From the NCBI RefSeq assembly GCF_004328645.1, contig NZ_CP031395.1, forward strand, positions 2,815,501-2,879,500: DNA of 64,000 bases. The letters run 5' to 3'. This document shows positions 37,954 to 48,737 of the stretch, piece after piece. Source of the stretch: Hylemonella gracilis. GTDB lineage: Bacteria > Pseudomonadota > Gammaproteobacteria > Burkholderiales > Burkholderiaceae_C. The translations under genes were made by a program, and so were the position numbers. The notes beneath the pieces are model-generated. The model was not told the origin of the DNA, did not search any database, and saw nothing but the letters and a program-made list of their open reading frames with translations. Positions within the stretch are counted from its first letter, which is position 1. Every line of letters begins with the position of its first letter.

Positions 37954-39329
37954 CTGGGGATTGTGCTTGAACTCAGGGCCGAGGCGGGTGCGGACGGTCC
38001 AAGTCGCAAGCCGTGCAGCACGCCGTCCCGGGTTATTGCCACCAGGGTATTGCCCGCGAGCACCGGTGTCGCAGCAACGCCGCGACCCGGGCCGAGTTTG
38101 CTTTCAATACAGGCGTAGCGCGCCGCCACGCCACGACCATCGATGCGACACGGGCCCTGCGGGCGTCCGGCTTGCGCGGTGTCATACCGCGCCTGCACGG
38201 CGCCATCAGCCCTGGAGAGGAAATGCAGAAGCCCGGCGTCGTCGCCCACAACCAACCCCTCTCCAAGCACCAAGGGCGCGGTCAAGGCGCGAAAACGCAA
38301 GGCGGCGTTGGACCAGGCCGGCTGTCCATCGCTGCGCCGCCAAGCCAGCACCGTGCCATCAAATTCCACGCCAAACACCAGGCTGTTGTCACCGTCACCC
38401 GCGTCGCCGCTCAGGCCCGTGGCGCCCGCCGCTTTCTGCGACCAGCGCAGCGCGCCTGCGCCCTGCCCGGCCCGGGCATCGACGCAGGCCACCGAGACCT
38501 GGAAGGCACGCACGCAGATATCGGTGCCCCGGCGGGCCACGCCGGCCACCAGATCAGCCAGACGTTCCACATCGTTGGTGCCGCGCGGGCTGGCCATGAC
38601 AGTCTCCCAGCGCGACGCGCCGTTCATCGGATTGAGTCCCGCCAAGCGCCCACCAAAGCCGACGACCAGGGTATCGCCGACCGCCATCAACAGGCCGGAC
38701 TGGCGCAGGATCAGCGGGTCGCCGCTGCGCGTCTGTTGCCAGAGCCGAAACCCGGTCTGCCCGTCATAGGCACTGACACTGCGATCGGCGCCCAGCACGA
38801 ACACACGGGCACCAGCCACCAGAGGCGCGGTATAGGACGGCGCGGAAAGTCGTTGACGCCAAAGCTCTCTGCCGGCTTGCAGCGCCACGAGTTCATTCTC
38901 GCGGGTGACGACGGCCACGGTGCGCCCATCGTGTCCCACCCCCGCCGACAGCGGGGCGTTCAATGTCACGCGCCACAAGGGCTCACCCGTGCGAGCATCC
39001 AGCAGACTCACGACGCCCTGGTCGGTGGCCAGGCCGACCACCGTGCCACTGCCGCTGGCACCATCGGCACCCGCCAAGGCGGACTGCGCGGACTGGACGA
39101 CCAGCGGAAAGCGGACTTCACCACCGAGGTCCACCCGCCACACCTCACGCACGGACAATCGCTGGGGATCCGGGGGGAGTGGCGCTGGTTCGGGCCGGCT
39201 GGGTGCGCTGGAGCAGGCGGCCAGCAAGGCCGTCAGCAAGATCGCCGGTAGAACGGTCGGAGTCCATTCCCTCCAGGATGCACGCCCCCCCGACCAGCCG
39301 CTGCTGCGGCGCAGACGCGTTGCCTGCAT
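37950..39329 (-). CDS. bamB: Outer-membrane assembly lipoprotein BamB
   Basis: 459 residues. A lipoprotein signal ends in LLAAC with Cys39, followed by a PQQ-type beta-propeller (repeats such as [25 protein letters not shown] and [11 protein letters not shown]). BamB is part of the BAM complex inserting outer-membrane barrels. The ATG at 39329 overlaps the yfgM stop (TGATG) and has GAGG at 7 nt; a GTG one codon earlier is the alternative. It is translationally linked with der downstream. Confidence 0.92.
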   Translation of the reverse strand: MQATRLRRSSGWSGGRASWREWTPTVLPAILLTALLAACSSAPSRPEPAPLPPDPQRLSVREVWRVDLGGEVRFPLVVQSAQSALAGADGASGSGTVVGLATDQGVVSLLDARTGEPLWRVTLNAPLSAGVGHDGRTVAVVTRENELVALQAGRELWRQRLSAPSYTAPLVAGARVFVLGADRSVSAYDGQTGFRLWQQTRSGDPLILRQSGLLMAVGDTLVVGFGGRLAGLNPMNGASRWETVMASPRGTNDVERLADLVAGVARRGTDICVRAFQVSVACVDARAGQGAGALRWSQKAAGATGLSGDAGDGDNSLVFGVEFDGTVLAWRRSDGQPAWSNAALRFRALTAPLVLGEGLVVGDDAGLLHFLSRADGAVQARYDTAQAGRPQGPCRIDGRGVAARYACIESKLGPGRGVAATPVLAGNTLVAITRDGVLHGLRLGPSAPASALSSSTIPR

Positions 39330-40033
39330 CACCGAACCTCGGAAGGGGCGGCGGAAGTCGGCTGGACACCGAGGGCCGCCAGCTTGGCATCGACCACCTG
39401 CCGGTAATTGCTGCCCGGGCCGGCTTGCACGTCCAGGCCTTGCCAGGCCTTGAGGTACTCGGCTGCGGCTTCGGTCTTCTTGCCTTGCGCCAGGAAGATG
39501 TCGCCCCGACGGTCAGCCGCCAGCGCGGCGAACTCGGAAGGAAAATCAGCGCTCAGCTGGGCCAGCGCCGCATCGTAAGACTTGCTGTCCAGCAGCAAAC
39601 CGGCCAATCGCAGGCGCGCCAGCGCGCGATAGCCTTCGTCGCGCCCCTGCTCAGCCAGCCACTGCAACGCCGCACGCGCGGCGTCCAGCCGTGCGGGCTG
39701 CGCGAGGCCAGCCTGGGCATGCAGGGCAGCGACCTGCAAGGCCGCCTGCTGAGCCTGCGCGGTGCGCGGGAACCGGTCTTTCATGTCGGCCAGCGCGCGC
39801 GTGAGGCGCGCACCGTCCGGGTCGGCAGCAGGGTTGGCCGCGATGCGCTCCATTTCCTCATACAGCGCCGTGGCTTGCATGGTTTGACGGTTCTGCCAGG
39901 CCTTCCAGCCCCACCAGCCGGACAAGGCAAGCAGCACCACGACCAGAACGGCCGTCAGAAGGTTGCCGTATTGCTTCCAGAAATGCTTGATCTGCGCAAG
40001 CTTCTCTTGTTCTTCGAGGTCGAAATGTGCCAT
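39329..40033 (-). CDS. YfgM-like tetratricopeptide membrane protein
   Basis: 234 residues: a cytoplasmic N-terminus (DLEEQEKLAQIKHFWKQYG), one membrane helix (about 25-45) and a periplasmic TPR-like helical part. This is the UPF0070/YfgM family, an ancillary SecYEG translocon protein that works with the chaperone PpiD. It sits between hisS and bamB, the conserved position for yfgM. Gap to hisS 13 bp, overlap with bamB. Confidence 0.88.
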   Translation of the reverse strand: MAHFDLEEQEKLAQIKHFWKQYGNLLTAVLVVVLLALSGWWGWKAWQNRQTMQATALYEEMERIAANPAADPDGARLTRALADMKDRFPRTAQAQQAALQVAALHAQAGLAQPARLDAARAALQWLAEQGRDEGYRALARLRLAGLLLDSKSYDAALAQLSADFPSEFAALAADRRGDIFLAQGKKTEAAAEYLKAWQGLDVQAGPGSNYRQVVDAKLAALGVQPTSAAPSEVR

Positions 40034-40046
40034 GCGATAAATTCCA

Positions 40047-41390
40047 TCAAGCCTGTGATTCTAGAAGGGCGGCCCAGCGCGCGACCTCGGCCAGCGCCTG
40101 GCGAGTCTGCGCACCGGCGTCGCCACTGCCCTGCATGCCCTCGCGCAGGGCCTTGAGCGTGACCTCGCCCACGGCCAGTTCTTCAGCGCCGAAGACCAGC
40201 GCCCAGGCCGCGCCACTGGCATCGGCCTTCTTGAACTGGGATTTCATGCTGCCCGGACCATCCAACCCGCCCGCGTGCTGCACCACACGCAGGCCGCGCG
40301 CGCGCAAGGTCTCCAGCGTGGTCATCACCGGCGCGAGAGGCGTGCCCGGTGGGACGATCGCGTAGACGTCGGGCGCCGTGCCGGGCATGGGCAGGTTCAG
40401 GTCCTGCGCCAGCAGCAAGAGGCGTTCGATGCCCAGACCGAAGCCCACGGCAGGCGCGGGCTTGCCGCCCAATTGGCTGATCAGCCCGTCGTAACGGCCG
40501 CCGCCACAGACCGTGCCCTGGGACCCCAGCTGATCGGTGACCCACTCAAAGACGGTGAGGTTGTAGTAATCCATGCCGCGCACCAGCCGCGGGTTGACGC
40601 GGTAGGCCAGGCCCGCCGCGTCCAGCGTGGACTTGACCGCGTCGAAGTGCGCCAGCGATTCAGCCCCGAGGAAGTCGAAAAGCCGGGGCGCGGCTTCGAT
40701 CAGCGCCTGCATTGCCGGGTTCTTGCTATCGAGGATGCGCAGCGGGTTGCTGTGCAGGCGGCGTTGGGCGTCTTCGTCGAGCTGCGCGGCATGCTGTTCA
40801 AAATGCCGGATCAGGGCCTCCCGGTGCTGCCGGCGCTCCTCGGGTTGGCCCAGGCTGTTGATCTCCAGGCGCACATGCTGGCCTTCGATGAGGCCGAGCT
40901 CGCGCCACAGGGCGCGGGCGACAAGGATCATCTCGGCGTCCACGTCCGGCCCCGCGAACCCGAGCGCCTCCACGTCAAGCTGGTGGAATTGACGGTAGCG
41001 TCCCTTCTGAGGCCTTTCGTGCCGGAACATGGGACCCTGTGTCCACAGACGCAAGGGCCCGTTGTAGAGCGCGTTGTGCTCGATCATCGCGCGCACGATG
41101 CCGGCCGTGCCCTCGGGACGCAGCGTGAGCCGGTCGCCGTTCATGCTGTCGGTGAAGGAGTACATCTCCTTCTCGACGATGTCCGTCACCTCGCCCAGGC
41201 CGCGCACGAACAAGGCAGTCGGCTCGACGATGGGCGTTAGGATGTACTGGTAGCCATAACACGCCAGCACCTTGCGCACCGCCGCTTCGAACCATTGCCA
41301 ACGGGCGGAATCCGGGAGCTTTTCCGTGCGCGGCACGCTGGCCGGCAGGATGTCGTTCATCCCTTTTACCGCGACAAGTTTTTCAGTCAT
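40047..41390 (-). CDS. hisS: Histidyl-tRNA synthetase
   Basis: 447 residues, a class II synthetase: motif 2 [16 protein letters not shown], the histidine-specific [15 protein letters not shown] and GGGRYDGL, and a C-terminal anticodon-binding domain (DVYAIVPPG onward). It charges tRNA-His. It follows ispG after 12 bp in the ispG-hisS-yfgM-bamB-der string. No strong ribosome site is visible before the [11 protein letters not shown] ten codons in is a less likely start. Confidence 0.96.
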   Translation of the reverse strand: MTEKLVAVKGMNDILPASVPRTEKLPDSARWQWFEAAVRKVLACYGYQYILTPIVEPTALFVRGLGEVTDIVEKEMYSFTDSMNGDRLTLRPEGTAGIVRAMIEHNALYNGPLRLWTQGPMFRHERPQKGRYRQFHQLDVEALGFAGPDVDAEMILVARALWRELGLIEGQHVRLEINSLGQPEERRQHREALIRHFEQHAAQLDEDAQRRLHSNPLRILDSKNPAMQALIEAAPRLFDFLGAESLAHFDAVKSTLDAAGLAYRVNPRLVRGMDYYNLTVFEWVTDQLGSQGTVCGGGRYDGLISQLGGKPAPAVGFGLGIERLLLLAQDLNLPMPGTAPDVYAIVPPGTPLAPVMTTLETLRARGLRVVQHAGGLDGPGSMKSQFKKADASGAAWALVFGAEELAVGEVTLKALREGMQGSGDAGAQTRQALAEVARWAALLESQA

Positions 41391-41402
41391 GGGAGAGGAA
41401 GT

Positions 41403-42713
41403 TCATGCGGTCTCGGCCGCGCGGCCGAAACGCCTTTCGATGTAGTTTTCGACGATCTGGTGGAACTCGGCGGCGATGTTGTCACCTCGCAGGGTCAAGG
41501 CCTTCTCGCCGTCAATGAACACCGGCGCGGCGGGCGACTCACCCGTGCCGGGCAGGCTGATGCCGATGTCCGCGTGCTTGCTCTCGCCCGGACCATTGAC
41601 GATGCAGCCCATCACGGCCACCTTCAAGGTCTCCACGCCCGGGTACTGCTTGCGCCAGACTGGCATCTGCATGCGCAGGAAGTCGTCGATCTGCTTGGCC
41701 AGTTCCTGGAAGGTCGTGCTCGTGGTGCGTCCGCAGCCCGGGCAGGCCGTGACGCTGGGCACGAACACGCGCAGGCCCAGGGCCTGCAGGATTTCGGAGG
41801 CAATCACCACCTCCTGCGTGCGCGACTCGCCCGGCTGCGGCGTCAGCGACACACGGATGGTGTCGCCTATGCCTTCCTGCAGCAACACGGACATGGCCGC
41901 CGCGGATGCCACCGTGCCCTTGGTGCCCATGCCGGCCTCGGTCAGGCCCAGGTGCAGCGGGTAGTCGCAACGGCGAGCGAGCTCGCGGTAGACGGAGATC
42001 AGGTCTTGCACACCGCTGACCTTGCAGGACAGCAGGACTTGCTCAGGCGCCATACCGAGTTCCACCGCGAGTCGCGCGGATTCGATCGCAGACGTCACCA
42101 AAGCTTCGTACATCACGGCCTTGGCATCCCAGGGCTGGGCACGCCGGCTGTTGGCGTCCATCAGGCTGGCCAGCAGCTCCTGGTCCAGGCTGCCCCAGTT
42201 GACGCCGATGCGCACGGGCTTGTTCCATTTCAGGGCCGCCTCGACCATCTGGCCGAACTGCCTGTCTTTCTTGTCACCCTTGCCCACGTTGCCAGGGTTG
42301 ATGCGGTACTTGCTCAGTGTCTCCGCGCAGGCCGGGTACTGGGTAAGCAAGGTGTGCCCGTTGTAATGGAAGTCACCGATCAAGGGCACGGCGATGCCCA
42401 TGCGGTCGAGTTGTTCACGGATGTGCGGCACGGCCTGGGCGGCCTCGGGCGTGTTGACCGTGATGCGCACCAGCTCGCTGCCCGCCTGAGCCAATTCCTT
42501 GACCTGGATGGCGGTGCCGATCACGTCGACCGTGTCGGTGTTGGTCATGGACTGCACGCGCACCGGTGCGTCACCGCCCACGGTGACGATGTTCGCGCCC
42601 CAGGCCACGCGGGCCTGGCGGCTGCGGCGCGGGGCCGGCGCGGCCCGCGCGATGGGCGTCGGCGACAGCGCCCAAGGTGCAGCCTGCGGATCGGGCTGGC
42701 GATCCAGCGACAT
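41403..42713 (-). CDS. ispG: 4-hydroxy-3-methylbut-2-enyl diphosphate synthase (IspG)
   Basis: 436 residues. The 4Fe-4S ligands are in [15 protein letters not shown] and the later [28 protein letters not shown] marks the TIM-barrel start. It carries out the penultimate step of the MEP pathway and joins ispD and ispF in this window. The ATG at 42713 overlaps the rodZ-like stop (TGATG) with GAGG 7 nt upstream; the GTG one codon earlier is less well placed. Confidence 0.95.
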   Translation of the reverse strand: MSLDRQPDPQAAPWALSPTPIARAAPAPRRSRQARVAWGANIVTVGGDAPVRVQSMTNTDTVDVIGTAIQVKELAQAGSELVRITVNTPEAAQAVPHIREQLDRMGIAVPLIGDFHYNGHTLLTQYPACAETLSKYRINPGNVGKGDKKDRQFGQMVEAALKWNKPVRIGVNWGSLDQELLASLMDANSRRAQPWDAKAVMYEALVTSAIESARLAVELGMAPEQVLLSCKVSGVQDLISVYRELARRCDYPLHLGLTEAGMGTKGTVASAAAMSVLLQEGIGDTIRVSLTPQPGESRTQEVVIASEILQALGLRVFVPSVTACPGCGRTTSTTFQELAKQIDDFLRMQMPVWRKQYPGVETLKVAVMGCIVNGPGESKHADIGISLPGTGESPAAPVFIDGEKALTLRGDNIAAEFHQIVENYIERRFGRAAETA

Positions 42714-43975
42714 CACTGCACCTCGAATTTCGCCTGGCCGTTCACGATGGTCGGCGTCAGATCGAAAGGCCGGCCACGCACCTGCACGGCCGTGACCTCG
42801 GGGCGCCCCACGATCACGGTCAGCGGGAAGGGGCCATTGACCACGCCCACTGGTGTGTTGGCTTCCAGCACGCGGTTGATGCGGATGGTGCCACTGGCGT
42901 CGGTCACCTGCACCCAGCCTGGCTCGCGCAGACGGAACACCACGGCGCCGGAACGGGAGAACTTGGGTTCTTCCTCATCGTCGGCATTCGCCACCGCCTG
43001 AGGCGCGGGCACGGCGGCGGCAGGCTGGGCAGCGGGCGCCACGGCGGCCGCGCGCGCGGGCACGGTGGCCAGGTTGGGCGCCGCGCCATTGGGCGAGGTC
43101 CCACGCGCAAGAATGGACGGCGTCGCGGACGGTGTCAAGGCCGCAGGGACGGCGGCCGTGGGCGGCGTCGCAGGCACGGGGCGGCTTGCACCGGCAGCCG
43201 GGGAGAAAGCCGAAGCCGCGCCGCCCTGCGCCGTGCCAGGCGTGGTCATGGGGGAGGTCACCAACGGTGCCGCCGGAATACTGGCCTGGGGCACGGCGGC
43301 GCTGGTGGACGAAATGCCCGGGCCAGCGTCGACCGCAACGTCCTTCGGCATGTCGTCGGCGGATTCAGCCACCGCGTCGCCGCTCTGCCCCTCGCTGGCG
43401 GACGGTGCCGCCGCCGGGCCAGCGGTGGTGGTGGTCTTGCTGGACGGGAACAGAATCAGGATCAGAGCGGCCAGCAGTACTGCCAGCGTGGCCAGCACCA
43501 CCGGACGGGACAGATGCTCCCAGAACGGCGTCTTGGCGACATCGGCAGGGGTACGGAACGGCGCATTCAGCCCAGTTTCGTCGTTGGCGACCAGCTTAGG
43601 CGCGTTGGACTTGGGCAGGCGCGCCAGGATGGGCGCCGCGTCAATCTTGAGCGTGCGGCAGACGCTGGACGCCAGCGCACGGATGAACACGGAATCCGTG
43701 AGTTCCTCATGGCGATTGGCCTCGAGCGCTTCCAGCTTCTTGACCGAAATCTTCAGCGCCAGGGCCAACGAGGAAAGATCCACGCCAGCCGTCTCGCGTG
43801 CGTGGCGCAGCATGGCGCCGGCGCTGATGCCCACGTCGCCTTGGGTGGAAGGCTGGAAGGACGGTTGGAAAGCCGAGTCCGGGCCGGGCGAGGACTCGTC
43901 CGCCGCCGTCACGTTTTGCGCCGCGCCGTCCACGGCTTCAGCCTGCGTTTTCTCGTGCTTGTTCTCTTCATTCAT
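42713..43975 (-). CDS. RodZ-like helix-turn-helix membrane protein
   Basis: 420 residues: an N-terminal Cro/C1-type HTH ([20 protein letters not shown], about 53-115), a membrane helix (about 158-176), a long Ala/Pro/Thr-rich periplasmic linker (about 180-330) and a C-terminal DUF4115 domain ([16 protein letters not shown]). This is the RodZ plan; RodZ links MreB to the cell-wall synthesis machinery. The ATG at 43975 overlaps the pilW stop by 8 nt and a gene in this position upstream of ispG is regularly RodZ-like. Confidence 0.85.
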   Translation of the reverse strand: MNEENKHEKTQAEAVDGAAQNVTAADESSPGPDSAFQPSFQPSTQGDVGISAGAMLRHARETAGVDLSSLALALKISVKKLEALEANRHEELTDSVFIRALASSVCRTLKIDAAPILARLPKSNAPKLVANDETGLNAPFRTPADVAKTPFWEHLSRPVVLATLAVLLAALILILFPSSKTTTTAGPAAAPSASEGQSGDAVAESADDMPKDVAVDAGPGISSTSAAVPQASIPAAPLVTSPMTTPGTAQGGAASAFSPAAGASRPVPATPPTAAVPAALTPSATPSILARGTSPNGAAPNLATVPARAAAVAPAAQPAAAVPAPQAVANADDEEEPKFSRSGAVVFRLREPGWVQVTDASGTIRINRVLEANTPVGVVNGPFPLTVIVGRPEVTAVQVRGRPFDLTPTIVNGQAKFEVQ

Positions 43976-44807
43976 CGAACGCTCTCCGATCATAGAAATC
44001 CAGTTCTTTCGAGCCCGGGTAATGCGCGCGCAACTGGCTGCCCAGGCGATCGCGCGCCTGCGGATGCCCCAGACGATGCTCGATCTTCGCACCCAACCAC
44101 AAAGTTTCGGCGTTGGCCAAGGCGCCATTGTTATTGATGCGCTGAATGTAAAACCGGGCGTCTTGCGGCGCACCCCGCGCGTACAGAAGTTGTGCCAGGT
44201 TGTAGCCGGTCACGGGATTGCCCGCGTCCAATTCATGGGCCTTGAGCAGACTCTGCTCGGCCGGTCCGGCTTGGCCCGCGCGGATCTGGCACAAGCCCAG
44301 GCTCAACCAGGTCTTGGCACGCTCGGCATACGCCGGTTGCGCCAGGGCGCGCTCAAAGGAACGCGTCGCCTGCGCGAATTCACCTTGCTGGCACTGCAGC
44401 CAACCCTGGTTGTGCAATACGTCCGGATTGTCGCCGCCCAGGGACAGCGCCCGGCGGAAACTCTCCTGCGCCAACCGGGGCTCATCAAGCTTCATGTAGA
44501 TGAGGCCGCGCAGGTTGTAGGCCTCCACGAAGCCGGAATCGATGGCCAGGGCCTGCTTGGTCTCGTCCAGTGCCACCGTGGGCTGGCCCCGCTCGTAATA
44601 ACCCAGGGCCAGTTGCAGGCGCAAGCGGGCGCGACGGCGGGGCTCGGGTTCGTCCGACGCAGTCACGATGTCTTCGCCGCTCGCGCCCTGCGCACACGAC
44701 TGCAGACCCGGCAGGGCAAACGCCAACATCAGCAAGGTCGTCCAGGCCCAGAACACCCGACGCTCCTCGTGCGCGCGCACACGTGGACGGGATTCGAAGC
44801 CGATCAT
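43968..44807 (-). CDS. pilW: Type IV pilus biogenesis lipoprotein PilW/PilF
   Basis: 279 residues. A lipoprotein signal ([13 protein letters not shown], then LQSC with Cys38) is followed by about six TPR repeats ([45 protein letters not shown]). PilW/PilF is the pilotin that takes the PilQ secretin to the outer membrane. It lies between rlmN and the rodZ-like gene, the usual location, overlapping both. No other pil genes are here. Confidence 0.87.
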   Translation of the reverse strand: MIGFESRPRVRAHEERRVFWAWTTLLMLAFALPGLQSCAQGASGEDIVTASDEPEPRRRARLRLQLALGYYERGQPTVALDETKQALAIDSGFVEAYNLRGLIYMKLDEPRLAQESFRRALSLGGDNPDVLHNQGWLQCQQGEFAQATRSFERALAQPAYAERAKTWLSLGLCQIRAGQAGPAEQSLLKAHELDAGNPVTGYNLAQLLYARGAPQDARFYIQRINNNGALANAETLWLGAKIEHRLGHPQARDRLGSQLRAHYPGSKELDFYDRRAFDE

Positions 44808-45997
44808 GCCCGCACTCCCCCCGGGGGATGCCCGGCGCCCAGGGGCTGCAGCGGCTGCAGTAGTTGCCGCTGACGCGCCATGCGCGCGTCAACGCTGGTG
44901 CGATCCTGCACGTCGCCCGCCAGTTGGCCGCAGGCGGCGTCAATGTCGTCACCCCGGGTCTTGCGCACCGTGGTGACGATGCCCGCGTCAAGCAGAACCT
45001 TGGCGAAGACCTGCACGCGTTCGCCGGGCGAACGCTTCAGGCCCGACTCAGGGAAAGGGTTGAATGGAATCAGATTGAGCTTGCAGCCGACGCCATGCCC
45101 CTGGACGGCCGCGCGCTGGCGAAAGTCCTGCATCAGGGCCAGCAGCTCGCGCGCGTGCCCGGGCTGGTCATTCACCCCATCGAGCATGCAGTACTCGAAG
45201 GTGATGAAGTCGCGCGGCGCATGCGCCAAGTAGCGCAGGCAGGCATCCAGCAGTTCCTGGATCGGGTATTTGCGGTTGAGCGGCACAAGGCCGTCGCGCA
45301 AGGCGTCGTTCGGCGCATGCAGGGACACGGCCAGCGCCACGGGAATATCCTGACTCAGCCGGTCCACCATGGGCACCACGCCCGAAGTGGACACGGTCAG
45401 CCGGCGACGCGACAGGCCATAACCATGGTCATCCAGCATCACGCGCAAGGCAGGAACCAGGGCCGCGTAGTTCTGCAGCGGCTCCCCCATGCCCATCATC
45501 ACCACATTGGTGATCACGCGGTGGTCTTCGCCTGGCTGCGGGCGCTGCCGGCGGGCACGCAGGAAATGCTCGGCGAACCAGAGCTGGGCAACGATCTCGC
45601 CCGTGCTGAGGTTGCGGCTGAATCCCTGGTGGCCGGTGGAGCAGAAGCGGCAACCGACGGCGCAACCAGCCTGCGAGGACACGCACAAGGTGCCCCGGTC
45701 GTCCTCGGGAATGTAGACCGCCTCAACGGCGTTGCCGCCGCCCACGTCGAACAGCCACTTGATGGTGCCGTCCGCCGACTCCTGCTGGGCGATCACGGAC
45801 AGGCCTTCGATGCGGGCCGACGTCTTGAGTTTGGCGCGCAAAGACTTGGCCAGATCGCTCATCTGGTCAAAGTCGCTCGCGCCCCGCTGATGGATCCAGC
45901 GGAACAGCTGGGTGGCGCGGAAACGCTTCTCGCCCAAGCGCTCGCAAAAAACGGCCAGCCCGTCAAGATCGAAGTCGAGCAGATTGGCCGTTGTCAT
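44804..45997 (-). CDS. rlmN: Dual-specificity RNA methyltransferase RlmN
   Basis: 397 residues. The radical SAM motif CxxxCxxC is at 112, 116 and 119 ([15 protein letters not shown]), [10 protein letters not shown] and the SLHAPND block are present, and the C-terminal Cys is in [18 protein letters not shown]. It makes 2-methyladenosine in 23S rRNA (A2503) and some tRNAs. I chose MTTANLLD at 45997. It is 33 bp downstream of ndk and overlaps pilW by 4 nt. Confidence 0.95.
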   Translation of the reverse strand: MTTANLLDFDLDGLAVFCERLGEKRFRATQLFRWIHQRGASDFDQMSDLAKSLRAKLKTSARIEGLSVIAQQESADGTIKWLFDVGGGNAVEAVYIPEDDRGTLCVSSQAGCAVGCRFCSTGHQGFSRNLSTGEIVAQLWFAEHFLRARRQRPQPGEDHRVITNVVMMGMGEPLQNYAALVPALRVMLDDHGYGLSRRRLTVSTSGVVPMVDRLSQDIPVALAVSLHAPNDALRDGLVPLNRKYPIQELLDACLRYLAHAPRDFITFEYCMLDGVNDQPGHARELLALMQDFRQRAAVQGHGVGCKLNLIPFNPFPESGLKRSPGERVQVFAKVLLDAGIVTTVRKTRGDDIDAACGQLAGDVQDRTSVDARMARQRQLLQPLQPLGAGHPPGGVRA

Positions 45998-46030
45998 GAG
46001 ATGGAAGCACGCCACGCGGGCGCGCAAGTT

Positions 46031-46456
46031 TCAGCGGCTGTAGACGTTCATGCCGGGGAAGAAGAACGCCACTTCGGCGGCGGCCGTCTCAGGCGCGTCG
46101 GAACCGTGCACGGCGTTGGCGTCGATGCTGTCGGCAAAGTCGGCACGGATGGTGCCCTTGTCGGCCTTCTTGGGATCCGTCGCACCCATCAGGTCACGGT
46201 TCTTCAGGATGGCGTTGTCGCCCTCGAGCGCCTGGATCATCACCGGGCCGGAGATCATGAACTTCACCAGGTCGTTGAAGAAGGGACGCGCCTTGTGCAC
46301 CGCGTAGAAGGCCTCCGCGTCGGCTTGCGACAAATGAACCATCTTGGCCGCGATGATCTTCAGGCCGGCTGCTTCGAAACGGGCGTAGATCTGACCGATG
46401 ACATTCTTGGCAACGGCGTCGGGCTTGATGATGGAAAGGGTGCGCTGGATAGCCAT
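46031..46456 (-). CDS. ndk: Nucleoside diphosphate kinase
   Basis: 141 residues, standard NDK length. The active-site His117 is in NAVHGSD, with [10 protein letters not shown] at the N-terminus. It balances nucleoside triphosphates by phosphohistidine transfer. AGGAAC precedes the ATG. It begins the ndk-rlmN-pilW-rodZ-ispG operon. Confidence 0.97.
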   Translation of the reverse strand: MAIQRTLSIIKPDAVAKNVIGQIYARFEAAGLKIIAAKMVHLSQADAEAFYAVHKARPFFNDLVKFMISGPVMIQALEGDNAILKNRDLMGATDPKKADKGTIRADFADSIDANAVHGSDAPETAAAEVAFFFPGMNVYSR

Positions 46457-46548
46457 GTGCGTTGTTCCTGTGATGGGCTTGAGGTTGTAGTCGTGCAGTG
46501 ATCGGCCGCTCGCAGCAAGCGAGCCAGCCAAATCAGGCAAAGTCGAGC

Positions 46549-46576
46549 ATTTTAACCGCTCGCCAGCGGGTTTACA
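46549..46576 (-). promoter_or_regulatory. Candidate ndk promoter, overlapping a possible rluB terminator
   Basis: Read leftwards: -35 TGTAAA (46571-46576), 16-bp spacer, -10 TAAAAT (46549-46554), about 93 bp before the ndk ATG. The spacer itself contains a short hairpin (CCGCT, 4-nt loop, AGCGG) followed by TT, so the same bases could end rluB transcription. Both readings are tentative. Confidence 0.4.
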
Positions 46577-46605
46577 CCCGGAGGATGGCAAAAATCCTTG
46601 CCAAA

Positions 46606-47906
46606 TCAACGGCCTCGGCCGCCACCTCCACGACCGCCGGTCGACTTGCGGCCACCACGGCCCGCCGCGCCGCTTCCACCTCCGAAGCCACCACGCCCAC
46701 TGGGACGGCCCGGCCCCTTGTCCTGGCGCTGCCGGATGAAGCTATCGTGCCCGATGTAGCCCTGCGACGTCTTCATGGGGTCGGGCTGCGCACCCTGGCC
46801 GCCGCCCTGTCCACCCTGACCGCCGCGGGGGGTTTGCCACCCGCAGCCTTGCCGGACTTGCCCGCGCCACCCTGGCGCGGTCCACCAGCCGCTCCACCAT
46901 TTCTGGCCCCGCCCGCCTTGCCCGCGCCCGGCCGGCCGCGCGCGGGTGCACCACCCGAATCCGCTTCCGAGGGATTGCCGGCCGCGCGCATCAGCGCATT
47001 GATGTCGCGCTCGTCCAACTCCATCCAGGCCCCGCGCTTCAAGCCACGCGGCAACACCATCGCGCCGTAGCGGATGCGGATCAGGCGGCTGACCGCGTGC
47101 CCCACGGCCTCGAACATGCGTCGCACCTCGCGGTTGCGACCCTCGGAAATCGTGACGCGGTACCAGACGTTGGAACCTTCACCGCCGCCCTCCTCGATGC
47201 TGCCGAACTGCGCGGTCGTGTCGTCCAGTGGCACGCCGCTGAGCAGGCGTTGCTTCTCCTCGTTGCTCAAGGCTCCCAGCACGCGCGCGGCGTACTCACG
47301 CTCCAGACCGAAACGCGGGTGCATGAGTCGATTCGCGAGGTCGCCGGAGCTGGTGAACAGCAACAGACCTTCGGTGTTCAGATCCAGCCGCCCCACCGAC
47401 TGCCACTTGCCCTGCGGCAACTTGGGCAGGCGACGAAACACGGTCGGCCGATTCTGCGGATCATCGTGCGTGACCACCTCGCCCACGGGCTTGTGATAGG
47501 CGATGACCCGGGCCGGCGGCGGTGCGATGCGAAAGCGGATGGGCTTGCCGTTGACCTTGATCTGGTCCCCGAACTGGATGCGCTGACCGATGTGCGCGGG
47601 CTCGTTGTTGACCGAGATGCGCCCTTCCATGATGAGCTGTTCCATCTCCAGGCGCGAGCCCATGCCGGCCTGGGCCAGCACCTTGTGCAGCTTGGGTGTC
47701 TCGGCCTGCGGCTGCAGCACGCGCTTGGCCGGTGGAGGCAACTCGGCCGCGGCCTCGTCCGCGTCGAATGCGCCAGAGACCACCGCCGCAAATCGGTCGT
47801 CCGGCGTGGCCGCCGGCGCGACAGGCACGCCCTGCGGCGGGGGTCGCGATCCGCCCGCTTGCGCCTCCTGGGTCAAACCCTCTTCGCTCATGCCGTCCGT
47901 GTTCAT
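46606..47906 (-). CDS. rluB: Ribosomal large subunit pseudouridine synthase RluB (3' frameshift)
   Basis: An N-terminal S4 domain ([17 protein letters not shown]) is followed by a pseudouridine synthase domain with the catalytic Asp in [13 protein letters not shown]; RluB modifies U2605 of 23S rRNA. The catalytic part is intact. In the basic Gly-rich tail, at the six-base G/C run 46827-46832, the frame shifts: as read, translation ends at 46773, but the next frame continues in typical style ([15 protein letters not shown], then Gly/Arg-rich) to a stop at 46606. One extra base in the run gives 433 residues. The start overlaps the scpB stop by 4 nt. Confidence 0.88.
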
Positions 47907-48628
47907 CCCTGTTGTTCCTCTGTCGTTCCAGTAGACGTCGAACCGGCCGCGTCCGTGGCCTCCATCGCGCCGCCTTCCACCAGCGGCGCCTGCGCCTGCG
48001 GGCCCATCCGATCGCTCGGCGCATCACCCGTCACGTCGGCGGTCTCCTCGGTCGCTGCGTCTTTGTGCAACTCAGCCGGCAGTTCCGACAGCATGTCCAG
48101 CACTGTGTCTTGGGACTGTGGTGTTTCCATCAAGGGCAACTGGTCGATCGAGGCCAAGCCCAGATCGTCGAGAAACTGCCGCGTCGTCGCGTACAGACCC
48201 GGGCGCCCCGGTGCTTCGCGATGGCCGACCACCTCAATCCAGCCGCGATCCTCCAGTTGCTTGATGATCAGCGAATTGACCGTCACGCCCCGGATGTCTT
48301 CCATGTCGCCGCGCGTCACCGGTTGGCGGTAAGCGATGATGGCCAACGTCTCCAACGTGGCGCGGGTGTAGCGCGGCGGTTTTTCCGGATGCAGGCGGTC
48401 CAGGTACTGGCGCATCTCGGGGCGACTCTGGAAGCGCCAGCCCGAGGCCACGCAGACCAGCTCCACGCCACGCTGCGTCCACTCCTGCTGCAATTCATCC
48501 AGAAGGCCCTTGAGCGTGTCGGCCCCCAGCGCGCCATCGAACAGCACGACCATGTCGCGCAGCGGCATGGGCTGCTGCGCGCAAATCAAGGCGGTTTCCA
48601 GAACGCGCTTGGCCAGACTCGTATTCAT
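47903..48628 (-). CDS. scpB: Segregation and condensation protein B
   Basis: 241 residues. Two winged-helix domains are recognisable, the second with [23 protein letters not shown] and [20 protein letters not shown], the ScpB signature. A disordered acidic tail follows. ScpB joins ScpA and SMC in chromosome condensation. I use ATG at 48628 (MNTSLAKR); a TTG four codons earlier is possible. scpA is not adjacent here. It is coupled to rluB through ATGA. Confidence 0.93.
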   Translation of the reverse strand: MNTSLAKRVLETALICAQQPMPLRDMVVLFDGALGADTLKGLLDELQQEWTQRGVELVCVASGWRFQSRPEMRQYLDRLHPEKPPRYTRATLETLAIIAYRQPVTRGDMEDIRGVTVNSLIIKQLEDRGWIEVVGHREAPGRPGLYATTRQFLDDLGLASIDQLPLMETPQSQDTVLDMLSELPAELHKDAATEETADVTGDAPSDRMGPQAQAPLVEGGAMEATDAAGSTSTGTTEEQQG

Positions 48629-48737
48629 GTCAAAGGGCAATCCGCATCGTCACGATGCGCGAAAGAAGGGTCAAGAAGAGATGGGAGGAGCGCGCCGGTC
48701 CGGACCGGCAGGCCGATGCATCGTCATGGCACGGCTG

